DNA of 64,000 nucleotides, from contig NZ_CP067420.1 in NCBI RefSeq assembly GCF_016653635.2, positions 2,115,501 through 2,179,500 on the forward strand, written 5' to 3'. Shown here piece after piece: positions 8,652 to 17,309 of this stretch. The stretch is from Skermanella sp. TT6. Lineage in GTDB: Bacteria; Pseudomonadota; Alphaproteobacteria; Azospirillales; Azospirillaceae. A program made the translations under genes and the position numbers. The number at the start of each line of letters is the position of its first letter. The stretch's first letter is position 1. Under the pieces are notes generated by a model. The model ran no database searches. It was not told the DNA's origin and saw only the letters and a list, made by a program, of their open reading frames with translations.

Positions 8652-9152
8652 ATGTCGCGGCGATTGTCTCTTGTTTCCGGCGAAGGTGCGTCTCCCCCGG
8701 CGGCACCGGAGCCCCGTCGAGGTGGAGGTGAAGGCAAGCCTCCGCTTCACACAAGGTCCGTGCTGATCGTTGAGGATAATCCGTTCAATTTGAAGTTGCT
8801 CGATGACCTGCTCCAGGCGGCAGGCTACACGACGCTGACGGCGACCGACGGCGAGCAGGCGCTCGACCAGGCCATGCAGTTCATCCCGAACGTCATCCTG
8901 CTGGATATCGGGCTGCCCGACATGTCCGGCGTCGACGTCGCAAGGGCGATCCGGAACAGCGACCGGCTCCACAAGATCCCCCTGATCGCGGTGACCGCCT
9001 ATGCGACGCCGGAGGACGAGGCCGTGATCCGTCTCGCCGGATGCGACGAGTACGTGGCGAAACCGATTTCCGCGCCTGAACTGCTCAAGCTGGTCCGGCG
9101 ACACGCCAATTTCCGGCTCGTCGGGCAAGAGGGAGGAAGGGAGGGATCTTGA
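8652..9152 (+). CDS. Single-domain response regulator
   Basis: A 166-residue protein with a poorly conserved Pro/Gly-rich N-terminal tail (1-35) and one receiver domain (36-155). The acidic pair Glu41-Asp42, phosphoacceptor Asp85 (LLDIGLPD), the Thr/Ala switch region (AVTAYAT) and Lys137 (VAKPIS) are all present. There is no output domain, so it acts by protein contact, like DivK or CheY. Its stop codon overlaps the TTG start of the FIST gene (tTGA), which couples their translation. The kinase at 10389-11750 is the obvious candidate phosphodonor. The ATG used is the first in frame after an AT-rich leader; initiation near residue 30 is also possible. Confidence 0.85.
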   Translation: MSRRLSLVSGEGASPPAAPEPRRGGGEGKPPLHTRSVLIVEDNPFNLKLLDDLLQAAGYTTLTATDGEQALDQAMQFIPNVILLDIGLPDMSGVDVARAIRNSDRLHKIPLIAVTAYATPEDEAVIRLAGCDEYVAKPISAPELLKLVRRHANFRLVGQEGGREGS

Positions 9153-10369
9153 TCGGCGTCGGCCGCAGCAACAATCCCGATCCGAAGGAAGCCGGCACGG
9201 AAGCGGCGCGTCGGGCGGTGGCGTTGCTGGACGCGGACGAAGCGCCGGCCTGGGCGCTGCTCTTCTGCGGGGGCAAGCATGATCCCGCCCTGGTCCTGGC
9301 GGGCCTCCGCGGGGTCGTCGGCGCCATCGCGGTGGTCGGCGGTTCGGCCGCGGGCGGCATCACGGGAGCGGGGTTCGGCTATAGCGGTTTCGAGGTCGCC
9401 GTGGGCCTGTTCCCGGCAGGTCTCGGCAAGCCGGTCATCCTGGTAGACGACGGGCTGCTCGACGGCGAGGGCCCGGCCGGCCGCCGGCTCGGGGACCGGT
9501 TGGGCGGGATCGTCGACGACGGCCGCGTCGTCCTTCTGTTCTACGACAGCGTCGCGTCGACCGTTCCGCCGCGCCTGCACCCGGCTAGCCCGCTGGTCGA
9601 AGGCATTTACCAGGGGCTCGGCGGCCGCCGTCCCCATCTGGTCGGCGCCGGCACCTTGACCGACATGAACCTGTCGGACGGCTACGTCTTCGACGGCACC
9701 CGCCCGCGCAAGCATGCCGCCGTCGCCGTCGTCCTGCCCCCCTCGGTGGGCGCCGAGACGGCCATCCTCCATGGCTGCGTGCCGGTCAGCGCGTTCATGA
9801 CGATCACCGCGGTCGAGGGGGCCGACGTCCTGGAATTGGACGGCCGCCCGGCGCTTTCCGTGCTGGAGGGCATGCTCGGGATCGAGATCGGAGAAAGCCA
9901 CGGCAGGGCGCTGTCTCTTATGGTTACCCTCGGCGAGAAGCACGGCGATCCGTTTGCCGAGTACGACGAAAATCGCTATGTAAATCGCCTGATCCTGCGG
10001 GCATCTCCGGAGCGCCGATCCATTACTTTGTTCGAACCGGACTTTCACCTGGGATCGGTCGTTCAGATTATGTCGCGGGACAATGGTCTGATGGTGCAAA
10101 GTGTTCGTGACGGCGTGCGTCTGATGAACGAACGGTTTTCCGGCCGGCGGCCTATCCTGGCGCTCTACATCGATTGCGCCGGGCGGGCGAGTGCAAGGAG
10201 CGGATCCGAGATCGAAGAGGCGGAAGTCCTGTTGGACGAGATTGCCATACCGGCTCCCTTGCTGGGCCTGTATTCGGGAGTCGAGATCGCGCCCGTCGGG
10301 GAGGAGCAGAGCCGCTCGCTGGACTGGACAGCCGTCCTGACCATCCTGCACGGCGACCGTGGTCCATGA
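9149..10369 (+). CDS. FIST domain sensor protein
   Basis: A 406-residue protein with the FIST N (about 30-225) and FIST C (about 225-385) domains, a module found in prokaryotic signalling proteins and thought to bind small ligands such as amino acids. Diagnostic elements are the Gly-rich VVGGSAAGGITGAGF segment and the C-terminal CAGRASARSG-type motif (IDCAGRA) with LLGLYSGVEIAP. The start is TTG, overlapping the stop of the preceding response regulator by four bases, with GGAGGAAGGGAGG just upstream. No membrane spans or signal peptide are seen, so it is cytoplasmic. It ends about 20 bases before the kinase gene. The three genes probably form one signalling unit in which FIST gives the input. 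Confidence 0.88.
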   Translation: MIGVGRSNNPDPKEAGTEAARRAVALLDADEAPAWALLFCGGKHDPALVLAGLRGVVGAIAVVGGSAAGGITGAGFGYSGFEVAVGLFPAGLGKPVILVDDGLLDGEGPAGRRLGDRLGGIVDDGRVVLLFYDSVASTVPPRLHPASPLVEGIYQGLGGRRPHLVGAGTLTDMNLSDGYVFDGTRPRKHAAVAVVLPPSVGAETAILHGCVPVSAFMTITAVEGADVLELDGRPALSVLEGMLGIEIGESHGRALSLMVTLGEKHGDPFAEYDENRYVNRLILRASPERRSITLFEPDFHLGSVVQIMSRDNGLMVQSVRDGVRLMNERFSGRRPILALYIDCAGRASARSGSEIEEAEVLLDEIAIPAPLLGLYSGVEIAPVGEEQSRSLDWTAVLTILHGDRGP

Positions 10370-10388
10370 GGGCGGGACAGGAACGCGC

Positions 10389-11750
10389 ATGACGGAACGC
10401 AGGGTCGAGGATCTGGAACGCGAACTCGCCTTCTATCGTCGGCAATGCAACGATCTGGGTGCCCGCGTCCTGCGCCTGCAGGAGGACCAGAGCCGTGCCC
10501 ACCGGGAAGCGCGCAGGTCCCGCACGGCGGCCCGGCTGCTGCGGACCGCCTTCGGCCTCGTCAACGTCGAGGCCTCGGAGGAGGCGGTCGGCAACCGCAT
10601 GCTGGAGATCGTGCTGGACAACCTGGTCTGTGACCGGGGCGCCATCCTGCGGCGCGACCCGCACCGGGGATTGTTCACCATCGTCAACCGGCTGGGCTTC
10701 GGCCGGCCGCGTCCCGTGGAGAACGTGCCGCTGGCGGAGCCGCCGGAATTCTACTTCACCTCGTCGCGGGAAGCCTGCGACGGGATCGGCGCCGTCCTGA
10801 CGGAAGCGCTCGGCCTCCCGTTCGTGATCTGGGCCTATGATCCGGCCTCGGGCATAGCGCTGCTGCTCGGCAACCGGATGGAGGCGAATGTTTCGCGTCC
10901 CTTCGGCGCCGACGACCGCGAGATCGTCGAGGCGGCGCTCGGAGTCTTCGCCGACATCATGCAGCGCCGGCGGGCCGAGGAGGAGTTGCGCATCGCGAAG
11001 ATCGCGGCCGAGGAGGCCAATTCGATCAAGGCGGCCTTCCTGGCCAACCTCAGCCATGAGCTGCGCACGCCGCTGAACGCGATCATCGGCTTTTCGGAGA
11101 TCATCCGGGACGAATTCTACGGGTCGGCCCCGCAGGAGAAGTACCGGGAATATGCTTCCGACATCCACGAGAACGGCCAGCACCTCCTGAACCTCATCCA
11201 GGACATCCTCGATTTTTCCCGCCTGCAGTCCGGCAAGGCCACCCTGCGGGAGGAGCATGTCGATCTCAACCAGGCAGCGGCAGCCGCCCTCGGCGCCGTC
11301 GCGCCCCTGGCGCGGAGCCGCGGCGTCACGCTGGCGGTCGGTATCCGGAACGGAATGCCGGCCATTCTCGCGGATCCGACCCGCATCCGCCAGATCCTGA
11401 TCAATCTCGTCGGGAACGCGGTCAAGTTCACCCCCGCGGGCGGCCGGGTCGAGATCCGGGCCGATCTGACCGAGAACGGCGGAGCGGTGCTCCAGGTGAT
11501 CGATACCGGCATCGGCATCGCGCCGGAGGATATCCCCCGCGCCATGGAGCCGTTCTGTCAGCTTGAAAATACCTATACCCGCCGGTTCGGCGGGACCGGG
11601 CTCGGATTGCCGCTGTGCAGGACGCTCGCGGAACGTCATGGCGGCTCCCTCGCCATCGACAGCGAACCGGGACGGGGCACCACCGTGACCGTCCAGCTTC
11701 CCCGCCAGCGGGTCGCCGACGGGTCGGCGTCGGTCTTCTACCGCGCCTGA
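10389..11750 (+). CDS. Cytoplasmic sensor histidine kinase
   Basis: A 453-residue kinase. Order: an N-terminal coiled coil (1-45), a GAF-like region (about 50-200), a dimerisation/phosphoacceptor helix with His223 in NLSHELRTPLN, and a HATPase domain with the N box (NLVGNAVKF), G1 (DTGIGI) and G2 (GGTGLGL). ATG at 10389 was chosen because AGGAA lies six bases upstream; a GTG 30 bases earlier overlaps the FIST gene. No membrane spans are visible, so it senses an internal signal or a partner protein. The FIST protein encoded immediately upstream is a likely partner, and the single-domain regulator at 8652 is the likely target. Signal identity is unknown. Confidence 0.9.
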   Translation: MTERRVEDLERELAFYRRQCNDLGARVLRLQEDQSRAHREARRSRTAARLLRTAFGLVNVEASEEAVGNRMLEIVLDNLVCDRGAILRRDPHRGLFTIVNRLGFGRPRPVENVPLAEPPEFYFTSSREACDGIGAVLTEALGLPFVIWAYDPASGIALLLGNRMEANVSRPFGADDREIVEAALGVFADIMQRRRAEEELRIAKIAAEEANSIKAAFLANLSHELRTPLNAIIGFSEIIRDEFYGSAPQEKYREYASDIHENGQHLLNLIQDILDFSRLQSGKATLREEHVDLNQAAAAALGAVAPLARSRGVTLAVGIRNGMPAILADPTRIRQILINLVGNAVKFTPAGGRVEIRADLTENGGAVLQVIDTGIGIAPEDIPRAMEPFCQLENTYTRRFGGTGLGLPLCRTLAERHGGSLAIDSEPGRGTTVTVQLPRQRVADGSASVFYRA

Positions 11751-11854
11751 CCCTTCGAAACGAACTCCGTCGAGCGGATCCCTTTCCGGAAATTTTCGCC
11801 GCGTCACCCGATTCTCGGGCAGGCCGCAGCCTCGGCGATACCCTTGGCTTGCCC

Positions 11855-13045
11855 TCAGATCTTTCCGGCGGTGCTCAGGGAGGCGAGGTTCTCGTCGATC
11901 GCCTCGATCAGCCCCCACGTCTCGATGTAGCCGAGCGGGAAGCTCTGGCAGCCGGTGTCGGCGTCCTTCTGGCGGGCGTGGATATAGTCCGTCCAGCGGC
12001 GCGATGCCGGCCGGCGATGGTGGAAGTCATGGCACGGGGCGTCGCCGACCAGCACGAACACGCGGGAGAACAGGTGGACCGTCAGCATGGACGTCCACCA
12101 GCCGGCCCAGGCCAGCAGGCCGCCCGGAGTGGCCGCGGACGCCGCCGGAACCGCGGCTCCGGGAAAGACGCCCGCAGTGGCGAGGCAGACGAAGGTCTTG
12201 CCGCGGGCATCGATCACTTCCTGTTCCGGGAAGCGGTGCTCGCACAGGGTCCGGAGCGCCGTTCCGATCTGCAGCAGGACGGTCACCGGGAGCAGCCAGG
12301 CGACCGCCACCTCGGTCCAGGTCCCGGTCAGCCAGACGAGATGGAACAGGCCGCCCCAGGCCGCCCAGCCGATCAGGTTATGGGCCGTCGAGTGGGAGAG
12401 CAGGCAGGCCGAGACGCGCGCCAGCAGGAATCGCAGGTGGAAGAAGGGCGAGACGAAGCTGATGATCACCCGGCGCCACAGCACGGGCTTCGGCAGGCCG
12501 GGCCTCAGTCCGGCCAGGTTCATGACGAACTGGGTGAACTCGTCCTCGTGGGTCAGCAGCTTGTTGGGGCTGTGATGCAGCATGTGTTCGTGCTGGTACA
12601 CGTCGAAATGCTTCATCAGCAGAAGGATCGAAATGGTTTCCCCGACCAGGCGGTTCGTTTCCCTCTTCCGGAACACCGTGCCGTGGGCGCAGTGATGGAA
12701 GACGACGGCCTGCAGCTTGCCCATGCCGGAAGCCGACAGGATCAGGAGGAAGGGCAGGGCGGCCAGCCAGAAGCCGGAAAGGTGCAGCGCCAGGAAGCTG
12801 AGCGCCACGCCGGCGCCGAGGGTGCCGAAGGCGGTCACCACGTGGAACATGGCCGTGCGGGGCCGCGCCGCCTCGCCCGGGGCGGGGCGGGCGGTCAGCC
12901 ACGTCAGGAAGGGCTGCAGCGAGGCGGGCAACCGCCTGTACATGCCGGCCCGTATGTCGTTCGCCGAAGCGGGAAGAGCGTTGGCGATCCCTTCCGATGA
13001 ATCATTTTTGACGGAAATATTGCGTTCGAACGTAGCAATGGACAT
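11855..13045 (-). CDS. Fatty acid desaturase family protein
   Basis: A 396-residue membrane protein with three histidine clusters: HHCAHGT near residue 115, HEHMLHH near 150 and HDFHHRRP near 340. These are the di-iron ligands of the fatty acid desaturase/hydroxylase superfamily. Hydrophobic stretches at about 70-110 and 215-320 give four or more spans. It is not close to the desaturase at 3424-4494: spacing of the boxes and the long C-terminal tail (DADTGCQSFPLGY) differ, so the substrate probably differs. Related enzymes act on fatty acids, beta-carotene or sphingolipids. It is monocistronic, with an AT-rich upstream region containing a palindrome. Its exact reaction is not predicted. Confidence 0.82.
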   Translation of the reverse strand: MSIATFERNISVKNDSSEGIANALPASANDIRAGMYRRLPASLQPFLTWLTARPAPGEAARPRTAMFHVVTAFGTLGAGVALSFLALHLSGFWLAALPFLLILSASGMGKLQAVVFHHCAHGTVFRKRETNRLVGETISILLLMKHFDVYQHEHMLHHSPNKLLTHEDEFTQFVMNLAGLRPGLPKPVLWRRVIISFVSPFFHLRFLLARVSACLLSHSTAHNLIGWAAWGGLFHLVWLTGTWTEVAVAWLLPVTVLLQIGTALRTLCEHRFPEQEVIDARGKTFVCLATAGVFPGAAVPAASAATPGGLLAWAGWWTSMLTVHLFSRVFVLVGDAPCHDFHHRRPASRRWTDYIHARQKDADTGCQSFPLGYIETWGLIEAIDENLASLSTAGKI

Positions 13046-13101
13046 CCCTTATCTCCTTTGGGTTGGGTCCTATTGCTACAGATAATCTACGAAATGGTTG
13101 A

Positions 13102-13118
13102 AAGGCTATATTAGCCTT
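13102..13118. promoter_or_regulatory. Palindrome upstream of the second desaturase gene
   Basis: AAGGCTA (13102-13108) and TAGCCTT (13112-13118) form a perfect 7-base inverted repeat with a three-base centre, 57 bases before the desaturase start codon and inside a strongly AT-rich block. The position suits an operator or a promoter-proximal element for the leftward gene. It could also end rightward transcription. No regulator has been assigned. Confidence 0.35.
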
Positions 13119-13241
13119 ATAAAAAATTCAGTTTTTGTTGTTATTGTATCCGATCTGTTCTGTTTAAAGCTGGTGTAGTTCCTGGCAATTGTCGCAATGA
13201 TCCTATTTTGATTCTATTTTTGAATTATCCGAAAATTACTT

Positions 13242-14114
13242 TCAACCGGCAAACGGCGGAACTTCCACACCGGTGACGCCGGTCCCGGTGATCGCGAACA
13301 GGCAGCCGGCCAGCGGGTCGGGCTCCTCGCCGGCCTTCTGGAGCGACGTCATGTAGATGACGTCCAGTCCGCGCCCGCCGAACGCGATCTTGGTCGGCGT
13401 TCGGCAGGGCACCCTTATGGTGCGGTCGATCGCGCCTGCGGGCGTGAAGCGGACCAGTTCGCCGCCGCCGATCCCGGCCATCCAGTAGCAGCCGTCGGCA
13501 TCGCAGGCGCCGCCGTCGGGCCGGCCGGCCATGCCCCTCGTATCGACGAAGACGCGGCGGTTGGAAGGAACGCCCGCGTCCGGATCGTAGTCGAAGGCCC
13601 AGACGGTGCGGACCTTGGCGTTGCTGTCCGACATGTACAGCGTCCGCCCGTCCGGGCTGAAGGCAAGGCCGTTCGTCGTCCAGAATCCGTCGATCATCCT
13701 ATGGCATCCGAGATCCGCATCGAGACGGTAGAAGGCGCCTTCCGGGCGCTCGCCCGGAGGTCCCATGCGCATGGTGCCGGCCCAGAAACGGCCTTTGCTG
13801 TCGGTCGTGCCGTCGTTGAAGCGGTTGTCGGGCTTGTCGGCTTCCGGGTCGAGCAGACGGACAAGGTCTCCGGTCCGGGGATCGAAGTTGGCGAATCCGT
13901 TGCGCAGCGCCAGCAGCATGCGGTGGTCCCGGCGGGTCGCGATGCAGCCGATCTCCTCCGGCATCGGCCAGTTCTCGTCCCGGCCGGAGGAGGGATCGAA
14001 GCGGTGCAGGGCGCGTCCGTCGATGTCGACCCAGTAGAGCTTCTGCTCGGCGACCGACCAGACCGGGCTTTCGCCCAGCTTTGCCGGTTCCGCGACGATC
14101 CGTTCGATGTCCAT
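13242..14114 (-). CDS. SMP-30/gluconolactonase family protein
   Basis: A 290-residue six-bladed beta-propeller of the SMP-30/gluconolaconase/LRE family (PF08450). Visible signatures are GESPVW (metal ligand Glu15), NRFNDGTTDSKGRFWAGTM, TTNGLAFSPDGRTLYMSDS and GGACDADGCYW. Such enzymes bind one divalent metal and hydrolyse sugar lactones. ATG at 14114 is preferred over a TTG two codons earlier because GGGGGAGC sits at a good distance. The MaoC-like gene upstream is on the same strand 42 bases away, and the MFS transporter follows beyond it, so the three may be one operon under the TetR protein encoded at 16062. A substrate related to sugar-acid or aromatic lactone catabolism is possible. Confidence 0.87.
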   Translation of the reverse strand: MDIERIVAEPAKLGESPVWSVAEQKLYWVDIDGRALHRFDPSSGRDENWPMPEEIGCIATRRDHRMLLALRNGFANFDPRTGDLVRLLDPEADKPDNRFNDGTTDSKGRFWAGTMRMGPPGERPEGAFYRLDADLGCHRMIDGFWTTNGLAFSPDGRTLYMSDSNAKVRTVWAFDYDPDAGVPSNRRVFVDTRGMAGRPDGGACDADGCYWMAGIGGGELVRFTPAGAIDRTIRVPCRTPTKIAFGGRGLDVIYMTSLQKAGEEPDPLAGCLFAITGTGVTGVEVPPFAG

Positions 14115-14156
14115 GCGCAAGCTCCCCCAGGCCCGACCATTCCTTATATCGATGTA

Positions 14157-14630
14157 TTAACCATTACCAACCTGACGTTCCCCTGGCAACCCGGTGCGCC
14201 GCGGCACCAGGAGGACGGCCGTGAATCGCTGGACCACCTCGCTCTTCTGGTTATAGGTCAAGGTGCGCATCCGCACCGTTCCGCGGTCCGGCCGCGAGGC
14301 CGAGGGGCTGACCCCCAGCACTTCGCTCTCGATCCGCAGGACGTCGCCCGGACGGACCGGTTGCGGCCACGCCAGTTCCTCGATGCCCAATCCGACGAAC
14401 CCTCCGGCGAGTTCCCCCTCGCCGTCGACGATCATCCTCATGGTGAGCGCCGCCGTGTGCCAGCCGCTCGCCGCCAAGCCGCCGAACACCGTCTCGCCGG
14501 CGGCAACCGGGTCGAGATGGAAAGGCTGCGGGTCGTACCGGCCGGCGAACTCGAGGATATCCGCTTCGGTCACCACCAGCGGGCCGCCGGCGAACCGGTC
14601 TCCCGCCGTCAGGTCGTCCAGCGTACGCAT
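14157..14630 (-). CDS. MaoC-like hydratase
   Basis: A 157-residue hotdog-fold protein of the MaoC dehydratase family. The active-site signature is present as YDPQPFHLD, giving the Asp and His that polarise water for addition to an enoyl-CoA double bond. The following GLAASGWHTAALTMRM helix is typical. Family members act as (R)-specific enoyl-CoA hydratases in beta-oxidation, polyhydroxyalkanoate supply or in dicarboxylic acid routes such as mesaconyl-CoA hydration. AAGGAG precedes the ATG. It is flanked by the lactonase-like gene and an MFS transporter on the same strand, which suggests uptake and breakdown of one substrate. The particular acyl-CoA is not predictable. Confidence 0.88.
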   Translation of the reverse strand: MRTLDDLTAGDRFAGGPLVVTEADILEFAGRYDPQPFHLDPVAAGETVFGGLAASGWHTAALTMRMIVDGEGELAGGFVGLGIEELAWPQPVRPGDVLRIESEVLGVSPSASRPDRGTVRMRTLTYNQKSEVVQRFTAVLLVPRRTGLPGERQVGNG

Positions 14631-14683
14631 CGTCAGGCTCCTTCCATATTCCAGGGGGCGTGTCGTATCGATGGCAGACGCCG

Positions 14684-15976
14684 TCAGGCCGCTTCCCGTA
14701 CGACCCGGGCCGGCGTCGCGGGCGCCCGGCCGATCATGAGCGACATGCCGGCGGCCAGCAGGCAGGCGAGCCCGGCCAGCAGGAAGGCCTCCAGGTAGCC
14801 GTCCATGACGGTCCGCATCGCGCCGGCGCCGAAGGCGGCGACCGCGGCGCCGATCTGGTGCCCGGTGAAGATCCAGCCGAACATCATCGGTGCCTTGTCC
14901 CGCCCGAAGGCGTTGGTGGCGAGGCGGACCGTCGGGGGAACCGTCGCGATCCAGTCAAGGCCGTAGAAGACGGCGAACAGCGACAGGCCGAAGAACGACA
15001 GGTCCAGCGCGAAGGGCAGCCACAGCAGCGACAGGCCGCGCAGCGCATAATACCAAGCCAGCAGGTGACGGTTGTCGTAGCGGTCCGACAGCCAGCCGCT
15101 GAGCGTCGTCCCGACCAGGTCGAAGACGCCCATCATCGCGAGCAGCCCCGCTGCCCGGAGTTCCGGGATGCCGGCATCGATGCAGGCGGCGATCAGGTGG
15201 GTGCCGATCAGGCCGTTGGTGCTGAGCCCGCAGATGAAGAAGGTGCCGAACAGCAGCCAGAAATCCCGGGACCGCACGCCCTCCGCCAGGGCGCCCAGCG
15301 CATGGCCGAACGGGTTGCCCGCGACGGGCGGCGGCGGCGTCTCGATTTCCGTCCGGCCGAAGGGCGCCAGCCCGAGGTCGCGCGGCCGCTCGCGCATCAG
15401 CAGCAGGACCGCCGGGATGACGGCCAGCGCCACCGCGCCGACGCCGATCACCGCCGCGCGCCACCCGACTTGCTGCACGATCATCGCCAGCAGCGGCAGG
15501 AACAGCAACTGCCCGGTCGCGGTGCTGGCGGTCAGCAGGCCCATGACCAGCCCGCGGCGCTCCCCGAACCAGCGGTTCACCACCGTGGCGCCGAGCACCA
15601 GGGCCGTCATGCCGGTTCCCGTTCCCACCACCACTCCCCATAGCAGCACCAGCTGCCACGGAGCCGTCATCAGCGGGGTCAGCGCGATGCCGGAGGCCAC
15701 CAGCAGCAGCGAGGCGACGATCGTGGTCCGGATGCCCAGCCGATCCATCAGGGCCGCCGCGAACGGCCCCATCAATCCGTAAAGCACCAGGTTGATCGCG
15801 ACCGCGAATGAGATGGTCGCCCTGGACCAGCCGAACTCCTGCTCGACGGGGACGATCAGGACGCTCGGCATCGACCGGATGCCCGCCGCGACCAGCAGCG
15901 TCACGAAGGTGATGCCCGCGACATACCATGCATAGTGGACGCGCCCGCGCGCCAGCCGGGAACCTTGGAGAGACAT
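14684..15976 (-). CDS. MFS transporter
   Basis: A 430-residue major facilitator superfamily permease with about twelve hydrophobic segments. The loop between spans 2 and 3 carries the family motif in the form DRLGIRTTI, and the matching loop in the second half is SDRYDNRH. The long central loop (about 205-225, GRTEIETPPPPVAG) separates the halves. The overall pattern resembles the oxalate/formate or monocarboxylate-like antiporter groups that carry small organic acids. It is divergent from a TetR regulator, and a palindrome overlaps the promoters between them, so repression by that regulator is likely. Direction and substrate are unknown; import of the substrate for the neighbouring MaoC and lactonase enzymes is one reading, export of a toxic acid another. 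Confidence 0.88.
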   Translation of the reverse strand: MSLQGSRLARGRVHYAWYVAGITFVTLLVAAGIRSMPSVLIVPVEQEFGWSRATISFAVAINLVLYGLMGPFAAALMDRLGIRTTIVASLLLVASGIALTPLMTAPWQLVLLWGVVVGTGTGMTALVLGATVVNRWFGERRGLVMGLLTASTATGQLLFLPLLAMIVQQVGWRAAVIGVGAVALAVIPAVLLLMRERPRDLGLAPFGRTEIETPPPPVAGNPFGHALGALAEGVRSRDFWLLFGTFFICGLSTNGLIGTHLIAACIDAGIPELRAAGLLAMMGVFDLVGTTLSGWLSDRYDNRHLLAWYYALRGLSLLWLPFALDLSFFGLSLFAVFYGLDWIATVPPTVRLATNAFGRDKAPMMFGWIFTGHQIGAAVAAFGAGAMRTVMDGYLEAFLLAGLACLLAAGMSLMIGRAPATPARVVREAA

Positions 15977-16002
15977 CGGAATGGCTCCGGTAGGAGGAAC
16001 TC

Positions 16003-16038
16003 TTGCAATGATAGAGACCGTCCTGTATCATCTGTCAA
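16003..16038. promoter_or_regulatory. Divergent promoters with a TetR-type operator
   Basis: On the plus strand TTGCAA (16003-16008) and TATCAT (16026-16031) are spaced by 17 bases, a good sigma-70-like promoter for the TetR gene. On the minus strand TTGACA reads from 16038 to 16033, with TATCAT from 16013 to 16008, for the MFS gene (19-base spacing, slightly long). A 22-base imperfect palindrome, TGATA...TATCA at 16009-16030 with 16 of 22 positions symmetrical, covers the spacer of both. Binding here would block both promoters. This also supports the TetR start at 16062 rather than further upstream. Confidence 0.65.
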
Positions 16039-16061
16039 CGGATTTGATCGGACGAGCACCC

Positions 16062-16682
16062 ATGCAGGAACCTATCCAGGACGAGCCGGCCTCGGACGGC
16101 TCGGCCAAATCGGCCCGGGCGCGCATCCTTAAGGCGGCGGCCGAGCTGTTCTACCGCGATGGCATCCGGGCGGTCGGCGTGGATGCCGTGATCGCCCGTT
16201 CCGGCGTCGCGAAGATGAGCCTCTACCGCAACTTCTCCGGCAAGGACGAACTGGTCGCAGCCTTCCTGGAGGATTTCGATCGCGTTTACTGGGACTGGTG
16301 GGACCGCGTGACCGCGCATCATCCCGACGATCCGAGGGCGCAGATCCGGGCGCTGTTCACGGCGCTCGGCAAGCGAACGACGTCGCCTGGATATCGCGGC
16401 TGCCCGTTCATCAACACCGCGGTCGAATTCCCCGAGCCGGACCATCCCGGCCATGCCGTCGCCCGGGCCAACAAGCGCGAACTCAGGGAACGTCTGCGGG
16501 GCCTGGCGAACGCCGTCGGCGCCATCGATCCCGAGCTGCTGGCCGACCAGCTCCTGCTCGTGATGGACGGTGCCTATACCAGCGGCCAGACGCTGGGTGC
16601 CGACGGTGTCGGCCAGGCCGCCGCGGCGGCGGCCGACGCGCTGGTGGAAGCCGCCTGCCGTCCCTTAACTATAAATAAATGA
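16062..16682 (+). CDS. TetR family regulator of the adjacent transporter
   Basis: A 206-residue repressor. An N-terminal helix-turn-helix (about 20-65; ARILKAAAELFYRDGI followed by GVAKMSLYRNF) is followed by a helical ligand-binding domain. ATG at 16062 is preferred because the upstream in-frame ATGs at 15981 and 16008 lie within or before the predicted promoter and operator. CPFINTAVEF and the C-terminal dimer helix place it in the group of TetR proteins with a TetR_C_33-like domain. It is divergent from the MFS gene and probably represses both itself and that gene until an inducer, perhaps the transported compound, binds. Inducer and full regulon are unknown. Confidence 0.87.
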   Translation: MQEPIQDEPASDGSAKSARARILKAAAELFYRDGIRAVGVDAVIARSGVAKMSLYRNFSGKDELVAAFLEDFDRVYWDWWDRVTAHHPDDPRAQIRALFTALGKRTTSPGYRGCPFINTAVEFPEPDHPGHAVARANKRELRERLRGLANAVGAIDPELLADQLLLVMDGAYTSGQTLGADGVGQAAAAAADALVEAACRPLTINK

Positions 16683-16755
16683 AGATGGCGTAACTACCTC
16701 CGACGCACTCCTTCGGGTGCGGGAACCGCGTTCGGTGGGAGGGTGACGAGTTTGG

Positions 16756-17190
16756 ATGGCTGGCCTGTTTGACCGCCTGTCCAACCTGCTGTCCCGCCGC
16801 CGGAGCCGCACCGGCGGTGCGCCGCAGCATGAAACCGCCCTGGTCGCCGCGGAACGCCTCGGCATCGGCGGCCGGCCGTCTCCGCTCCAGATCCGCAACA
16901 CCGATCCCTCCGGCAGGATCAATGGGAAGGAAGACGCCATCGCCGACCTGCGGCGCGCCATGGCCGCCGCGGACCAGCGCCAGGCCCGGACCGACGCCGA
17001 CGCTTCCCTTCTGCTCGCCGTCCTGCTGTCCAAGGGACACGGCCTCAACCGCACCCAGGCCGTGCAACTCCACGACGACCTGATGCGCGGCTGCCTGCGC
17101 GACGCCGACCGGCAGAAGCTGCGGGCCCTGTACCGCACGCTGCACGGCCGCGAATTCAGCTGCCGCATCCCGGCGTCGGTTTCCGAGTGA
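16756..17190 (+). CDS. Hypothetical protein
   Basis: A 144-residue protein not recognised. The N-terminal 25 residues are basic (RLSNLLSRRRSRTGG). The remainder is predicted helical and polar, with an alanine-rich central part (RRAMAAADQRQARTDADASLLLAVLL) and a C-terminal segment DDLMRGCLRDADRQKLRALYRTLHG. No membrane span, signal or metal motif is visible. GGAGGG lies about 12 bases upstream of the ATG. It lies 73 bases after the TetR gene and 119 before the P450 gene on the same strand, but co-transcription is uncertain. Codon use resembles its neighbours, so it is probably real. Confidence 0.6.
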   Translation: MAGLFDRLSNLLSRRRSRTGGAPQHETALVAAERLGIGGRPSPLQIRNTDPSGRINGKEDAIADLRRAMAAADQRQARTDADASLLLAVLLSKGHGLNRTQAVQLHDDLMRGCLRDADRQKLRALYRTLHGREFSCRIPASVSE

Positions 17191-17309
17191 CGCCAGCCCC
17201 CGAGGCGGAGCCCGCCCCCCTACCGTCCGGGGGGTTCACCGAAGATATCGCCGCGGCCGGCATGGATGGGGTACGATAGGGTCCCTGCACCAGAACGCGG
17301 TCCCGACGG

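Noticed and set aside
16696-16720. CGCACTC/GGGTGCG hairpin after the TetR gene
   Set aside because: Short stem with a G-T pair and no T-run; not convincing as a terminator.
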